Of a DNA stretch of 64,000 nt, positions 36,866 through 49,365 are shown piece after piece (position 1 is the first letter of the stretch; each line of letters opens with the position of its first letter). Source of the DNA: Proteus hauseri ATCC 700826 (GTDB lineage: Bacteria > Pseudomonadota > Gammaproteobacteria > Enterobacterales > Enterobacteriaceae); the NCBI RefSeq assembly GCF_001654965.1, contig NZ_LXEV01000018.1, forward strand, positions 146,173-210,172, written 5' to 3'. The notes below the pieces were generated by a model. That model saw only the letters and a program-made list of their open reading frames with translations. It was not told the origin of the DNA and made no database searches. The position numbers and the translations under genes were made by a program.

Positions 36866-38566
36866 CTAAATTGTGGGTTTCCCCGCAATGATCGTACACA
36901 ATACCCTGACATTTTCAATATCTTCTGGTGATATTTCAAACAAGTTTCTATCTAATATGATCATATCGGCAAATTTACCTTGTTCTAATGAGCCAATATA
37001 TTGTTCTCTGCCTAGCGCATAAGCGGCATTAATAGTCGCTGAACGTAATACTTCGATTAATGTAAGGTTGCGGTCATTATCAAGGCGAGGAGCTGATACT
37101 TCTTTTTGGCGTGTCATCGCGACTTTAAAGTCGTACCATTCATTGAGTGGATCTATTGGCCAATCACTGCCAAAGGCAATGGTCACACCCGCATCAATAA
37201 ATTTACCTGCTGTTTCTAAATATTGGCACCGTGCTTGACCTAACATCTCAATCTCTTTTTCGATATTATTCTGTTCTACGCCAGCCCATTGAAATGAAAG
37301 AAAAGGATAAACATTTAACTGTGCAAAACGCGCGTAATCTTTTTCACACATTAATTCGTTGTGAGCTAAACCGGGACGAATATCTTTATTGGGTAAGGTA
37401 TTGCGCATTTCGCCAATTGCATCAAGGGCGGTGCTAATTGCACCTTCAGCAACGGTATGAATATGAGGATGATAGCCTGCTCGGCTTATTTCAGTGATTA
37501 GTGGTGTTAAAATTTCAGCTGAAAAATAGAGATCACCTAAATGTTCTGAAATTTGCCAGTGTGGTGTTTCATCGGTGCCTACATTAATACGATAAGGTGA
37601 ATGTAAGCGAGCTGTCATTATTGGCGCTTGTAATACGCCATCAAGAAACAGCTTAATATGACGAATTGCAACGCTAGGCTTCGCCCCTTCACTGGTTTGA
37701 TGCCATTGTGAAAAACGTGTTGCAGCATGATGTACTGCGTTAGGAATATCATTAATGGTAGGCACATCATCAGGGGTGATTTCAACCGCATTTTCAACCC
37801 GAATAGTGAGCTCATCGGCCGCTCTTAAGGTATTAAAAGCACGTAATTGTGGCTCTCCAACACGAGCATCCATAATGGTTGTAACGCCTTGCTCATTTAG
37901 TATTTTCTGAACATGACGCGCAATTTGTAGATTTTGTGCTTCAGTTAATGGCGGCAAGCTATCAATTGCCTGCATTGCTGGTGCATCTTCAAGAATACCT
38001 ATCGGGGTTCTATCGGCGTCGCGCTCAATATTACCGTCGGGTGGATCTGGTGTTTCTGATGTGATGTTTAGCAATGCCAATGCGCGAGAATTAGCTAAAA
38101 CACTATGGCAATCACTTGAAAATAACAAAATAGGGCGTTGGGTGTTTAAAGTATCAAGATGATAGCGCGTCATTTGCACACCTTCGGGTTGCATTGCTTC
38201 ACGATACCACGCTGAGACTTTTAACCATTCGCTATCATTATCAACAGGAGAATTATCAAGATGATTTTGAATATGAGAAAGAATTTCAGGAATGGTAAGT
38301 GACTCATAATTAAGATGACAACCCGCTAATGTAGCACCACCCCAAAATGGATGCATATGGGCATCAATAATACCCGGCATAACCATTTTCCCTTGTAAAT
38401 CTATCATTTTTGTTTTTTCATTACAGAAAGAATTTAAGCTCTCTTTGGTTCCTGTGGCGATAATAAATCCCTGAGATATAGCGATAGCATTAAGGATACT
38501 GTTGTTATTATCGGCGGTATAAATATATCCGTTGTAATAGAGCGTTTCTGCAATTTGAAATGTCAT
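36866..38566 (-). CDS. YtcJ-type amidohydrolase
   Basis: The 566-aa protein is a metal-dependent amidohydrolase of the YtcJ/Amidohydro_3 group. It has the metal-binding MPGIIDAHMHPF near residues 64-75, a second His region (HPHIHTVAEGA), and FGSDWPIDPLNEW with the catalytic Asp. Related enzymes hydrolyse formamides, N-acyl amino acids and similar amides; the substrate here is unknown. I chose the ATG at 38566 with AAGGCAG upstream; the open frame extends to 38668, but the extra residues do not resemble the family. It is monocistronic between terminators. Confidence 0.85.
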   Translation of the reverse strand: MTFQIAETLYYNGYIYTADNNNSILNAIAISQGFIIATGTKESLNSFCNEKTKMIDLQGKMVMPGIIDAHMHPFWGGATLAGCHLNYESLTIPEILSHIQNHLDNSPVDNDSEWLKVSAWYREAMQPEGVQMTRYHLDTLNTQRPILLFSSDCHSVLANSRALALLNITSETPDPPDGNIERDADRTPIGILEDAPAMQAIDSLPPLTEAQNLQIARHVQKILNEQGVTTIMDARVGEPQLRAFNTLRAADELTIRVENAVEITPDDVPTINDIPNAVHHAATRFSQWHQTSEGAKPSVAIRHIKLFLDGVLQAPIMTARLHSPYRINVGTDETPHWQISEHLGDLYFSAEILTPLITEISRAGYHPHIHTVAEGAISTALDAIGEMRNTLPNKDIRPGLAHNELMCEKDYARFAQLNVYPFLSFQWAGVEQNNIEKEIEMLGQARCQYLETAGKFIDAGVTIAFGSDWPIDPLNEWYDFKVAMTRQKEVSAPRLDNDRNLTLIEVLRSATINAAYALGREQYIGSLEQGKFADMIILDRNLFEISPEDIENVRVLCTIIAGKPTI

Positions 38567-38780
38567 TATTCTGCCTTGTCTAGCTGTGTTGATTGTATTG
38601 CTTGTGGTGATTGCTATTTTGCTTTCGTGCTTATAGGAAATCCTGTTGCGTTTAACGTGGTTGGTCATATTAGGAAATCAAGGTAAATACTACAAGCTTG
38701 TTACATTGATTTAACTAGGGGTTATACCTAGAACAGTATTTAAAAGATGCTAAATAGCATAAAAGAATAATACTGAGAGA

Positions 38781-38815
38781 GATAAGGCAGGTGGTGTGAG
38801 ATATACCTGCCTTAT
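38781..38815 (-). terminator. Hairpin after moeB
   Basis: TAAGGCAGGT (38783-38792) pairs with ACCTGCCTTA (38805-38814). There is no clean T-run on the minus strand, so it could be a weak terminator or an mRNA-stabilising hairpin. Confidence 0.45.
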
Positions 38816-38836
38816 TAGTATTGATGATAGAAAAGG

Positions 38837-39604
38837 TCAGTTATCTGGTGAGTGTGTTGAGCAAACTTCACAATGAGGATTTTTGGGCAATTTAAATTCA
38901 CGAAATTGCATTCTCATTGCATCAAACATCAGCACTTTACCATAGAGGTTTTCACCATAGCCGGTAAGTAGTTTTATTGCTTCAACAGCTTGTAACGTTC
39001 CGATAGTGCCTACAACAGGCGCCATAATGCCCGCTTCAACACAACTTAATGCATTATCGCCAAAAAGGTGACTAAGGCAACGATAGCAAGGTTCATCATT
39101 TTGGTAGGTAAATACGCTAATTTGACCTTCCATCCTAATTGCTGCACCAGAAACTAATGGTTTTTTCTGTTGGAAACAAAACCGATTAAGTTGCTCACGT
39201 ATCATTACGTTATCTGTACAATCCATCACAATATTATGTTGGCTAATCAGTGAGTTGAGTGCGTCTTCTTCAAGTAGCGCATCTACTGTATTAATAATAA
39301 CGTGGGGATTAATCGCTTCTAATGTTGCTTTTGCCGACAGTACCTTAGGTTGACCTATCGTCGTATCCCGATGAAGAATTTGACGCTGAAGATTAGATAA
39401 TGAAACGGTATCAAAATCGAGTAAAGTTAACTTTCCTACACCCGCAGCCGCTAAATATTGCGATGCACTACAGCCTAAACCACCTACGCCGACAATCAAA
39501 ACGGAGGCACTTTTTAGTGCTTCTTGACCGTCAAAATCAAAGCCTCGCAATACAATTTGGCGATTGTATCTTATCGTTTCTTCATCGGTTAGCTCGATAT
39601 TCAT
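38837..39604 (-). CDS. moeB: Molybdopterin-synthase adenylyltransferase MoeB
   Basis: MoeB is an E1-like enzyme that activates the MoaD C-terminus as an acyl-adenylate for sulfuration. The 255-aa protein has the nucleotide-binding GVGGLGCSASQYLAAAGVG (38-56), the DFDTVSLSNLQRQ segment and two zinc Cys pairs (CYRC near residue 172 and CEVC near 244). It follows moeA by 5 bases, so the two genes form an operon. It complements moaACDE at 5.4-7.6 kb. Confidence 0.96.
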   Translation of the reverse strand: MNIELTDEETIRYNRQIVLRGFDFDGQEALKSASVLIVGVGGLGCSASQYLAAAGVGKLTLLDFDTVSLSNLQRQILHRDTTIGQPKVLSAKATLEAINPHVIINTVDALLEEDALNSLISQHNIVMDCTDNVMIREQLNRFCFQQKKPLVSGAAIRMEGQISVFTYQNDEPCYRCLSHLFGDNALSCVEAGIMAPVVGTIGTLQAVEAIKLLTGYGENLYGKVLMFDAMRMQFREFKLPKNPHCEVCSTHSPDN

Positions 39605-39609
39605 ATCGA

Positions 39610-40851
39610 TTATTCGCTTTTTAACAAAGGATTAAACAGCTCGATAGTAACGGTTTCACCTGCTGCAACCTTGCCGCGTTCACGTTCTAGTACGATAAAG
39701 CAATTTGCCACACTAAAAGAGCTATAAATATGTGAACCTTGGTGGCCTGTTGTTTCAACTTGCCATGCGCCATCTGCATTAACACTGGCAATGCCGCGCT
39801 GAAAATCAAGACGACCTACTGATTTTTTCAGAGAACATTGGGTGATTGCTTGAAAACGTTGTGGTGCTTTCCATTGGCTAAAGCCTGATAAACGCGCAAT
39901 TAATGGCTGAACTAATTGATAAAAAGTGACGGTTGCTGAAACTGGATTACCCGGTAACCCACAAAACCATGCATTGTGTAAATGACCGAAAGCAAAAGGT
40001 TTACCCGGTTTAATCGCCAGCTTCCAAAAACCAATTTTACCAATTTCATCTAGCATTTGTTTGGTATAATCCGCTTCGCCCACTGAAACACCGCCACTGC
40101 TGATGACTAAATCGGCTTCTTGATCGGCTTTCATAAAGGTTTCACGTAGTTTTTCTGGTGAGTCGGGAATAACACCGAAATCGAGCACTTCACAACCCAG
40201 TTTTTCCAGCATTAAACGTACGGCAAAGCGGTTAGTATCGTAAATTTGACCTGCTTTTAGCGGTTGACCAATAGTTTGTAGCTCATCACCAGTTGAAAAT
40301 ACAGCGACTTTTAATGGACGATAAACTTGAACGTTGGCGATACCTAAAGAGGCTATTAGCGGTAATTGGGCTGTAGAGAGTTTTGTACCTGCGGCTAATA
40401 CAATGTCGTTTTCTTTTATATCTTCACCAATATGGCGAATATTTTGCCCTTTTTTTGCTGGGTGAGAAAAACGAACGCCGTTTTCAGTTACTTCTGCTTC
40501 TTCTTGCATAATGACAGTATCAACATCTGTAGGCACCATTGCGCCCGTCATAATACGAACACAGTGACCTACAGGTAATTCATCCTCAAAAGGTACACCA
40601 GCAAAAGCTTTACCAGCAACAGGAAGCGGAGTTTGATTCGCTAAATCTGCATAACGAAGCCCGTAGCCATCCATCGCAGAGTTATCAAAAGAGGGTACAT
40701 TAAGTGGAGAAGTAATATCTTCACTTAAAATATAACCTGCTGCGTTATTTAATGGGATGCTAAGGGTGTCTGTTATTGCCACCGGTTTTTCAAGCAGTTT
40801 TTCTAGCGCTTCATCAAGGGATAACAAACCGCTAACGTGACATTGACTCAT
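39610..40851 (-). CDS. moeA: Molybdopterin molybdotransferase MoeA
   Basis: MoeA inserts molybdate into adenylated molybdopterin, the last common step of cofactor synthesis. The 413-aa protein carries [29 protein letters not shown] (with the catalytic Asp region), [10 protein letters not shown] and GLPGNPVSA. The ATG at 40851 has GGAG 8 bases upstream and aligns with E. coli MoeA (411 aa). First gene of the moeAB operon; the enzyme that makes the adenylated intermediate, MogA, is not in this window. Confidence 0.96.
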   Translation of the reverse strand: MSQCHVSGLLSLDEALEKLLEKPVAITDTLSIPLNNAAGYILSEDITSPLNVPSFDNSAMDGYGLRYADLANQTPLPVAGKAFAGVPFEDELPVGHCVRIMTGAMVPTDVDTVIMQEEAEVTENGVRFSHPAKKGQNIRHIGEDIKENDIVLAAGTKLSTAQLPLIASLGIANVQVYRPLKVAVFSTGDELQTIGQPLKAGQIYDTNRFAVRLMLEKLGCEVLDFGVIPDSPEKLRETFMKADQEADLVISSGGVSVGEADYTKQMLDEIGKIGFWKLAIKPGKPFAFGHLHNAWFCGLPGNPVSATVTFYQLVQPLIARLSGFSQWKAPQRFQAITQCSLKKSVGRLDFQRGIASVNADGAWQVETTGHQGSHIYSSFSVANCFIVLERERGKVAAGETVTIELFNPLLKSE

Positions 40852-41065
40852 TATAAACTCCAAAATCCATAGAACTGTTTTGTTTTATCTCATAATACTA
40901 ATCTATCATGATGAGCATCATCATGTCAGAGATCATCTTGAGGAGAAAAATCAAACCTGATTGAATAGTGATAATGTTAACCATTTAAAGTTTAATTGTT
41001 ATTAAATATGTTAATAATTACGAGAATAAATCGGCAGTATAATCAAAACTTAATTGTGGATACCC

Positions 41066-42235
41066 ATGAATACGCCAAATTATCAAAGCCATTCAGCACA
41101 AGCATTTCATATCGCTTTTAGTGGATTTCTGGCATTAGTTGTTGCGATGGGAATAGGTCGTTTCACCTTTACACCTCAAGTATCACTAATGATTGGTGAA
41201 TTTCAATTAACGCTAACCAGTGCCAGTATTGTCGCAGCATTTAATTATTTAGGGTATTTAGCTGGCTCTTATGATGCGATGAAAGCAACACGAGGTGTTG
41301 GCTATCGGTTATGGGCTGGATTATGGGGTGCTGTAACTATTACTTTGCTATCTGCTTTTTTAACGGATGCTGTTACGCATAGCATCGCTCGTTTTTTTAT
41401 TGGCTGGGCAAGTGGGTGGACTTTAGTGTTAGTGGCTTCATGGGCAAATGAATTATTGGCACGCCTTAATCGTCCTGCATTAAGTGTTGCTGTTTATGCT
41501 GGTACGGGTGTTGGCATATGTATAAGCGGTGTTTTGGCTGTGCTTATTATGAAATGGCATATGAGTGCAACACAAGGATGGCTGATTTATGGTTTGCTAG
41601 CATTTATTTGCGCTATATATGTAAGTTATCATTTACCAAAACCATGGTTGATGAGCCGAGACGAAACAAAAGTAGAGCCTTTAACGCTTACAATACCAAT
41701 GAAAAAGCTTATTTGGGGCTATACCTTTGCAGGTTTTGGCTATATTTTGCCCGCCACATTTCTTTCTCAAATGGCGGCAGAGCGTTTTCCTGGTAGCCTT
41801 GTCGCGCAGTTTGTGTGGCCTATATTTGGTGCATCAGCAGCGCTGTGCATTGGTATTGCGATTTTAACTCGTCATTTTTTAAATACGCAGTTGCGTTTAG
41901 CGATTACCTTATGGTTACAAGCGTTAGGAATTATTATTGCTTTGTGGATCCCATCGATTACAGGCTTGGCAATAGGGGCTTTTTTAATTGGTGGTGGCTT
42001 AATGTGCGCGGTTCAACTGGCTTTTTTACGTGGCAAAGAGTTAGCGCCTAATCACGGTCGTTATATTGCGGGATTACTTACTACCTTCTATGCGATAGGG
42101 CAGTTAGTTGGTCCGGTTATTTCATCACTTTCTACTGTATTAACAGGCAAATTAGAGCCTGCATTGTATGTGGCATTTATTGTTTTGATTATGGGTGGTT
42201 TTTTAGTTTGTGTAAAAGATAAAAATAGCAGTTGA
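41066..42235 (+). CDS. YjiJ/YbfB-like MFS transporter
   Basis: The 389-aa protein has about 12 hydrophobic segments and an N-terminal MGIGRFTFTPQVSLM near residues 30-44, typical of the YbfB/YjiJ group of major facilitator proteins. The substrate is not established for this group. It is a single gene divergent from moeA. ATG at 41066 is preferred over a TTG at 41054; no strong ribosome site was seen for either. Confidence 0.83.
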   Translation: MNTPNYQSHSAQAFHIAFSGFLALVVAMGIGRFTFTPQVSLMIGEFQLTLTSASIVAAFNYLGYLAGSYDAMKATRGVGYRLWAGLWGAVTITLLSAFLTDAVTHSIARFFIGWASGWTLVLVASWANELLARLNRPALSVAVYAGTGVGICISGVLAVLIMKWHMSATQGWLIYGLLAFICAIYVSYHLPKPWLMSRDETKVEPLTLTIPMKKLIWGYTFAGFGYILPATFLSQMAAERFPGSLVAQFVWPIFGASAALCIGIAILTRHFLNTQLRLAITLWLQALGIIIALWIPSITGLAIGAFLIGGGLMCAVQLAFLRGKELAPNHGRYIAGLLTTFYAIGQLVGPVISSLSTVLTGKLEPALYVAFIVLIMGGFLVCVKDKNSS

Positions 42236-42381
42236 AATAAAAATTGTTCATACAAAAATGCAATAATTTCATAACGAAAAATGCTGTATCGCTGGATAAT
42301 GTGATTCAGGTCATCTAAAGTGTAGGCTGTTATTGCTGGCAATAAAACAGATGCTAATTAACGTATTTATCGGAGAGTCCA

Positions 42382-43041
42382 ATGTCATCATTAAGTAAAG
42401 AGGCGCAATGGGTGCATGCTGCGTTAGTGGAACGTGGTTTGGAAACGCCTCTTCGTGAACCAAATTTATCGCCAAGTGAGAGTAAACAGCAAATTGAACA
42501 TCACATGACAGAAGTGATGAAACTGTTAAACCTTGATTTAAGTGATGACAGTTTGGCTGAAACACCGCGCCGCATAGCTAAAATGTATGTTGATGAAATT
42601 TTTTCCGGGCTAAATTATCTCAATTTCCCTAAAATCACACTGATTGAAAATAAAATGCAAGTGGATGAAATGGTTACGGTTCGTGATATCACCTTAACCA
42701 GTACTTGTGAGCACCATTTTGTGACAATTGATGGTAAAGCAATAGTGGCTTATATCCCGAAAGATAAAGTGATTGGCCTGTCCAAAATTAATCGCATTGT
42801 ACAATTTTTTGCACAACGCCCTCAGGTACAAGAACGTTTAACTCAGCAAATTTTGATTGCATTACAAACCTTACTTGGTACTAAAAATGTAGCTGTCTCT
42901 ATTGATGCTGTTCATTATTGTGTAAAAGCGCGTGGTATTCGTGATGCTACTAGTGCCACCACAACAACCTCTCTCGGTGGGCTATTTAAATCAAGTCAAA
43001 ATACGCGTCAGGAATTTTTACGCGCCGTTCGCCATCTTTGA
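42382..43041 (+). CDS. folE: GTP cyclohydrolase I FolE
   Basis: FolE converts GTP to 7,8-dihydroneopterin triphosphate at the start of tetrahydrofolate synthesis. The 219-aa protein retains the zinc ligands in [21 protein letters not shown] near residues 107-127 and [19 protein letters not shown] near 176-194. Sequence agreement with E. coli FolE is very high. It precedes yeiB by 9 bases as in E. coli, so they probably share a transcript. CGGAGAG precedes the ATG. I saw no clear MetJ box upstream. Confidence 0.97.
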   Translation: MSSLSKEAQWVHAALVERGLETPLREPNLSPSESKQQIEHHMTEVMKLLNLDLSDDSLAETPRRIAKMYVDEIFSGLNYLNFPKITLIENKMQVDEMVTVRDITLTSTCEHHFVTIDGKAIVAYIPKDKVIGLSKINRIVQFFAQRPQVQERLTQQILIALQTLLGTKNVAVSIDAVHYCVKARGIRDATSATTTTSLGGLFKSSQNTRQEFLRAVRHL

Positions 43042-43050
43042 GAATAATGA

Positions 43051-44933
<1,883 letters not shown>

Positions 44934-45000
44934 TTAGTGACGCATGATTTTAAAAACATAATTACACTAAAGGCTACTTGAGCAAGAGTAGGGAAGCAAG

Positions 45001-45038
45001 AAAAAAGCGCATCATATTGGGTAATGGCGCGCTTTTCA
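45001..45038 (-). terminator. maeA terminator
   Basis: AAAAGCGC (45003-45010) pairs with GCGCTTTT (45029-45036). On the minus strand the stem is followed by a T-run. Confidence 0.75.
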
Positions 45039-45066
45039 GAATGGTACTTAGTCATTCTAATTAATA

Positions 45067-46764
45067 TTAGAATGAAGTACGCTTATAAATACGGTATTCC
45101 GGTTCCCAATAATTTTGTTCTATTGCTTCATCTAATGCTGAGTCTGAAGTGACAGTTGCAACACCTTGCACTTGCGCTTCTTTTGCTACTTGTTTTGCAA
45201 TGTAACGCGAGACTTGTTGGATCTCATCAAGTAAAGGTAGCAGTGAACCATTACCATCTTTCGCCATTGGTGAGCAATCCGCTAATGCACGGCTTGCAAC
45301 CATAAGCATCGCATCAGTGACCCGTTTTGCACCACTAGCAATAGCACCTAAACCAATTCCCGGGAATATATAAGAGTTATTGCATTGTGCAATTGGATAT
45401 TCTTTCTCTTTGTATATTACAGGAGCAAATGGGCTGCCGGTAGCGACCAGTGCTTGTCCATCAGTCCAATTGATAATATCTTCAGGGCGCGCTTCAACTC
45501 GTGATGTTGGGTTTGATAAAGGCATCACAATAGGGCGTTCACAATGCTTGTGCATTTCACGAATGATTTCTTCAGTGAATAAGCCTGCTTGTCCTGACAC
45601 ACCAATTAGAATGGTTGGTTTGGCATTTTTAACTACTTCGAGTAGCGATATAGCATCACTTTCAGTTGCCCAACTCGCAATAGACTCGGTTTTTTGAATC
45701 AATTTACTTTGGAAATCAAGAAGATTTGGTAGCTTATCGGTTAACAAACCAAAACGGTCAACCATGAAAATACGTTCACGGGCTTGCTCGTCACTTAATC
45801 CTTCAGATTTCATTTGAGCAATAATTTGTTCTGCAATACCACAGCCAGCAGAGCCTGCACCCAAGAAAGTCACTGTCTGATCTTTTAACTGACGACCCGC
45901 CGCGCGGCTGGCGGCAATTAAGCTACCTAATGTGACAGCAGCAGTACCTTGAATATCATCGTTAAAGCAACATAATTGATCACGATAACGGTTTAATAGT
46001 GGCATTGCGTTTTTCTGAGCAAAGTCTTCAAATTGCAATAAAACATTTGGCCAGCGACGTTTAACAGCTTGAATAAATTCATCAACGAATTCGTTATATT
46101 CATCACCCGTAATACGAGGATGACGCCAACCCATATAAAGTGGGTCGTTTAATCGTTGTGGATTATTGGTACCAACATCTAATACAACAGGTAAAGTATA
46201 AGCAGGGCTAATACCACCACAAGCGGTGTATAATGAGAGCTTACCGATAGGAATACCCATACCACCGATACCCTGATCGCCTAAACCAAGGATACGTTCG
46301 CCATCAGTGACAACAATCACTTTTACGTTCTGTTTGGTGGCGTTTTGTAGCATGTCGTCGATATTTGCACGATTTGGGTAAGAGATAAAAAGCCCACGCG
46401 CACGACGGTATATATCAGAGAAATGTTCACAAGCTTCACCGACTGTTGGTGTGTAAATGATAGGCATCATTTCAGTCAGGTGTGATTCCAATAAACGGTA
46501 AAATAGCGTTTCATTGGTGTCTTGGATGTTTCTAAGATAAATATGTTTATCGTTATCGTTTTTAAAATCAAGATATTGGCGATAAGCACGTTCTACCTGT
46601 TCTTCAATTGTTTCAACTGCTTCTGGCAGTAAACCATGTAAGTTAAAGGTGCTGCGTTCTTCTTCGCTGAAAGCACTACCTTTATTTAACAGGGGAAATT
46701 CAAGCAGGATTGGACCTGCATACGGGATATAGAGAGGGCGTTTACTTTCGTGTTCCAGTTCCAT
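45067..46764 (-). CDS. maeA: NAD-dependent malic enzyme MaeA
   Basis: MaeA oxidatively decarboxylates malate to pyruvate, with NADH. The product is 565 aa, the same length as in E. coli. Key features are [13 protein letters not shown], the catalytic [25 protein letters not shown] block, metal-binding [10 protein letters not shown] and FNDDIQGTA, and the Rossmann motif [16 protein letters not shown] at 46764 with AAGAG upstream is favoured over an in-frame start at 46794. It lies between sanA and cdd, which are adjacent in E. coli, so maeA has been placed there in this lineage. Confidence 0.96.
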   Translation of the reverse strand: MELEHESKRPLYIPYAGPILLEFPLLNKGSAFSEEERSTFNLHGLLPEAVETIEEQVERAYRQYLDFKNDNDKHIYLRNIQDTNETLFYRLLESHLTEMMPIIYTPTVGEACEHFSDIYRRARGLFISYPNRANIDDMLQNATKQNVKVIVVTDGERILGLGDQGIGGMGIPIGKLSLYTACGGISPAYTLPVVLDVGTNNPQRLNDPLYMGWRHPRITGDEYNEFVDEFIQAVKRRWPNVLLQFEDFAQKNAMPLLNRYRDQLCCFNDDIQGTAAVTLGSLIAASRAAGRQLKDQTVTFLGAGSAGCGIAEQIIAQMKSEGLSDEQARERIFMVDRFGLLTDKLPNLLDFQSKLIQKTESIASWATESDAISLLEVVKNAKPTILIGVSGQAGLFTEEIIREMHKHCERPIVMPLSNPTSRVEARPEDIINWTDGQALVATGSPFAPVIYKEKEYPIAQCNNSYIFPGIGLGAIASGAKRVTDAMLMVASRALADCSPMAKDGNGSLLPLLDEIQQVSRYIAKQVAKEAQVQGVATVTSDSALDEAIEQNYWEPEYRIYKRTSF

Positions 46765-46907
46765 GAAAAATACTCTTGTAAGGCAGTTAGTCACATGACA
46801 ATAGTAGATCCTACAAAATAATAAAAATATGTACAGCTTATGTTATTTTTTTATTATTTTTATGTGTGGAAATGAGAGATAGATACAGTTGTTACAACTT
46901 TTTCTGG

Positions 46908-46942
46908 TAAGCATCAGCAATGTTTACATGCTGATGCTCTTT
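46908..46942. terminator. Hairpin between cdd and maeA
   Basis: GCATCAGC (46911-46918) pairs with GCTGATGC (46930-46937), followed on the plus strand by TCTTTT. On the minus strand, the direction of cdd, there is no clear T-run. It may still cap the cdd transcript. Confidence 0.5.
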
Positions 46943-46977
46943 TAGACGATATTGTTAGAGTAATAGATTAAAATTTT

Positions 46978-47862
46978 CTATAAAGCGATGCGTTGTATCT
47001 GGCGACAACCTAAAGCCATTAATGTCGCTTGTGTCGCATCCCACTGCGTTAATATAGTGTCTGTTTTTTCAACTAAAACAGCAGATTCAATATCCATTAC
47101 ACTTTCACCCGCCATATTTAATGCAATTAAGGCTGCTTGCAGTGGGGGCATACTTGGATTGAAAGCGGCATTCTCGGCATAGCTGCCTTGGAAAATTTTA
47201 CCATCTTTCATTTGAACCGCAATCCCACTATAAGATTGGCTATAAGGTGCATGGCTACGATTAGCTGCTTTTAATGCAAGTTGTACCAATTCATTTGGGT
47301 TATCAATTTGATAACCGTGATTGACTTTATCCATTAACAGGGTAGTGATATTGAGATCTTTAGGGCCAAAACTATCAGGCAGATAATCAGCCAGTGTTGC
47401 TGCTTTTCTACCGGGTAAATGAATTTGAATATGTGTGCCGCTATTTAGCTCATTCATAAATTGACGACAGTGGCCACAAGGCGTGTAGTTAACAGTAATG
47501 GCGGATAAGCGTGTTTCACCCTTTAACCATGCATGAGTAATGGCACTTTGTTCCGCGTGCACTGTTTGTTGTAATGGCGCGCCAGCAAATTCCATATTGG
47601 CACCAAAATACAAATTACCGCTTTCACCACGAGCTACTGCACCAACATTAAAATGTGATATAGGCGCTACTGCACAAGCAGCTGCGACAGGAAGAAGTGC
47701 TAATGCAAGAGCATCATCATCACATTGCAACTGTGTTTTGATGGTATTGACCTGCTGCGCTGTAAACATGGCAGGGAACTCATCCTGCTCAATATAAGGA
47801 GCAAGGGCTTGTTGTAGCTGAGGGGATAAATCTGACCAAATTGACTGAAAGCGAGTATGCAT
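46978..47862 (-). CDS. cdd: Cytidine deaminase Cdd
   Basis: Cdd deaminates cytidine and deoxycytidine to uridine forms in nucleoside salvage. The 294-aa protein is the two-domain, dimeric type. The first domain holds the zinc site: His and catalytic Glu in [12 protein letters not shown] and two Cys in TPCGHCRQF. The second domain is the non-catalytic repeat. ATG at 47862 with GGGAG 8 bases upstream gives the same length as E. coli Cdd; the open frame starts five codons earlier. Confidence 0.96.
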   Translation of the reverse strand: MHTRFQSIWSDLSPQLQQALAPYIEQDEFPAMFTAQQVNTIKTQLQCDDDALALALLPVAAACAVAPISHFNVGAVARGESGNLYFGANMEFAGAPLQQTVHAEQSAITHAWLKGETRLSAITVNYTPCGHCRQFMNELNSGTHIQIHLPGRKAATLADYLPDSFGPKDLNITTLLMDKVNHGYQIDNPNELVQLALKAANRSHAPYSQSYSGIAVQMKDGKIFQGSYAENAAFNPSMPPLQAALIALNMAGESVMDIESAVLVEKTDTILTQWDATQATLMALGCRQIQRIAL

Positions 47863-48000
47863 ACATGAGTCTCCCATTAATCTTTCTGTATTATAAGATT
47901 TTAGGCATCTTTATCTATTCTTATATGTGATTAATATCATGCTTTCAATGAAACCATTGCAACAAGTTGGCTAATTGAGAGATGCATCTCAAATTTATGG

Positions 48001-48042
48001 TCTTATTCCCCAGAATAAATAATTATACTGGGGAATAAAAAG
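48001..48042 (-). terminator. Hairpin after yohK
   Basis: TATTCCCCAG (48006-48015 region) pairs with CTGGGGAATA (48028-48037). The stem is strong but the minus-strand side lacks a long T-run. Confidence 0.5.
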
Positions 48043-48059
48043 TCGCCGTAACAAGAATA

Positions 48060-48761
48060 TTAACCAAAAAGATGAAGTATAAAAGGAAAAATAAAAGGTG
48101 CGGTTAATGAGGTAATAATACCGCAGGTCATTAATGCTAGTGAACTATAAGCACCTTCAATATAATCAACCTCAGCAGCTCTTGCTGTTCCGACGGCGTG
48201 AGATACTGTTCCCATCGCTAAACCACGAGAGGCATGGGTTGGTATACGTAATATTTTAAATAGCGTGTGACCAAAAATGGCACCTAAAATACCTACTGCA
48301 ATAACACATGCAGCACTGATTGCAGGAATACCACCTATAGAGTCCGCGACAGCCATCGCAATAGGCGTTGTAACCGATTTAGGTAAAATTGATGCAGCGA
48401 TTTCAGGTGTTGCACCTGCCCATAAGGCAATTGCTGTACCACTCACCATCGCAGCAACACTACCAATAAAACAAATACTAATGAGTGATTTCCACTGTGC
48501 TCGAATTTGGTGTAATTGCTGATAAAGCGGAATGGCTAAAGCAACCACTGCTGGTTGTAATAAGTCATTTAAAATACGACTACCGGCAAAATAATGCTCA
48601 TAGGGTGTATGTGTGATTAATAAAATAGGAATAATAACCGCAATACCAATAAGCAATGGATTCAAAATAGGTAATTTATAACGAGCTGCGAGTTTACGTG
48701 ATAAATAAAAGACAATTATGGTCAAAGGGAGCGACCACCAAATATTCATTAACATTAACAT
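48060..48761 (-). CDS. yohK: LrgB family membrane protein YohK
   Basis: The 233-aa protein has about seven hydrophobic segments and the LrgB/YohK sequence SILPKSVTTPIAMAVADSIGGIPAISAACVI near residues 125-155, then ARGLAMGTVSHAVGTARAAEVD. LrgB partners LrgA (YohJ); in other bacteria the pair is tied to holin-like activity or to pyruvate and related small-acid transport. It overlaps the end of yohJ by 7 bases. A start at the ATG four codons later (MNIWWSLP) is equally possible. Confidence 0.92.
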   Translation of the reverse strand: MLMLMNIWWSLPLTIIVFYLSRKLAARYKLPILNPLLIGIAVIIPILLITHTPYEHYFAGSRILNDLLQPAVVALAIPLYQQLHQIRAQWKSLISICFIGSVAAMVSGTAIALWAGATPEIAASILPKSVTTPIAMAVADSIGGIPAISAACVIAVGILGAIFGHTLFKILRIPTHASRGLAMGTVSHAVGTARAAEVDYIEGAYSSLALMTCGIITSLTAPFIFPFILHLFG

Positions 48762-49231
48762 TTTTTCTTCTCACTTAACGCCTTATCGTCGTCTTTCTGT
48801 TGTGTTTTTTCTACAACGTCTTCAACTATATCAGGCTTTGAACCCACGATAATGCGCTCACGGTGAACATAGTGTGAGCAATAAGCGACTAATGCCATAA
48901 CACCAAAGGTACTTATCACACTTGCTAAAACAATAGGGAAAAGTTGCTGACTTAATAAATCATAATAATTCATTACTGCTACTCCGATAGGAATAAAGAG
49001 TAATGTCATATTTTTTAATAAAATATTGGCACCGGGTTTTACCCAACGTAAAGGAATAAGTTGGAAAGCGAGTAAACCAAATAAAATAAGTAAGCCAACA
49101 ATACTGCCTGGAACCGCGAAGGGTAGAAGGGCTGAAATAAGATTACCAGCAAAAAGACAAAGATAGAGTACAAGAAAAGCGCGTAGATAATGCCAAAGTG
49201 TAATCCGCACTCGTGCCCGATTAGATTTCAT
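48755..49231 (-). CDS. yohJ: LrgA/CidA family membrane protein YohJ
   Basis: The 158-aa protein has four hydrophobic segments and the LrgA motif LPFAVPGSIVGLLILFGLLAFQLIPLRWVKPGANILLKNM. It is longer than E. coli YohJ (132 aa) because of a charged, Lys/Asp-rich C-terminal tail after residue about 128, ending in SEKKKC. ATG at 49231 is preferred, with AGGAC 8 bases upstream, over an in-frame start at 49267. It is the first gene of yohJK; a terminator of metG lies 70 bases upstream. Confidence 0.9.
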   Translation of the reverse strand: MKSNRARVRITLWHYLRAFLVLYLCLFAGNLISALLPFAVPGSIVGLLILFGLLAFQLIPLRWVKPGANILLKNMTLLFIPIGVAVMNYYDLLSQQLFPIVLASVISTFGVMALVAYCSHYVHRERIIVGSKPDIVEDVVEKTQQKDDDKALSEKKKC

Positions 49232-49302
49232 AAGTAAGTGTCCTAAATCAACTAACAGATTTATCATACACCGATTTTGAAAGTGTGCTATGGATCACAA
49301 TA

Positions 49303-49335
49303 AAAAAAGAGCGGGGCTCTTATAGAACCCCGCCA
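49303..49335 (-). terminator. metG terminator
   Basis: On the minus strand GGCGGGGTTC, a short loop and GAGCCCCGC are followed by TCTTTTTTT. It separates metG from yohJ. Confidence 0.9.
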
Positions 49336-49365
49336 TTTATTTATCTGGCAAATGAATTTTGGTGA

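Noticed and set aside
42311..42565. Minus-strand frame opposite the folE start
   Set aside because: Overlaps the highly conserved folE N-terminus and has no ribosome site or homology.
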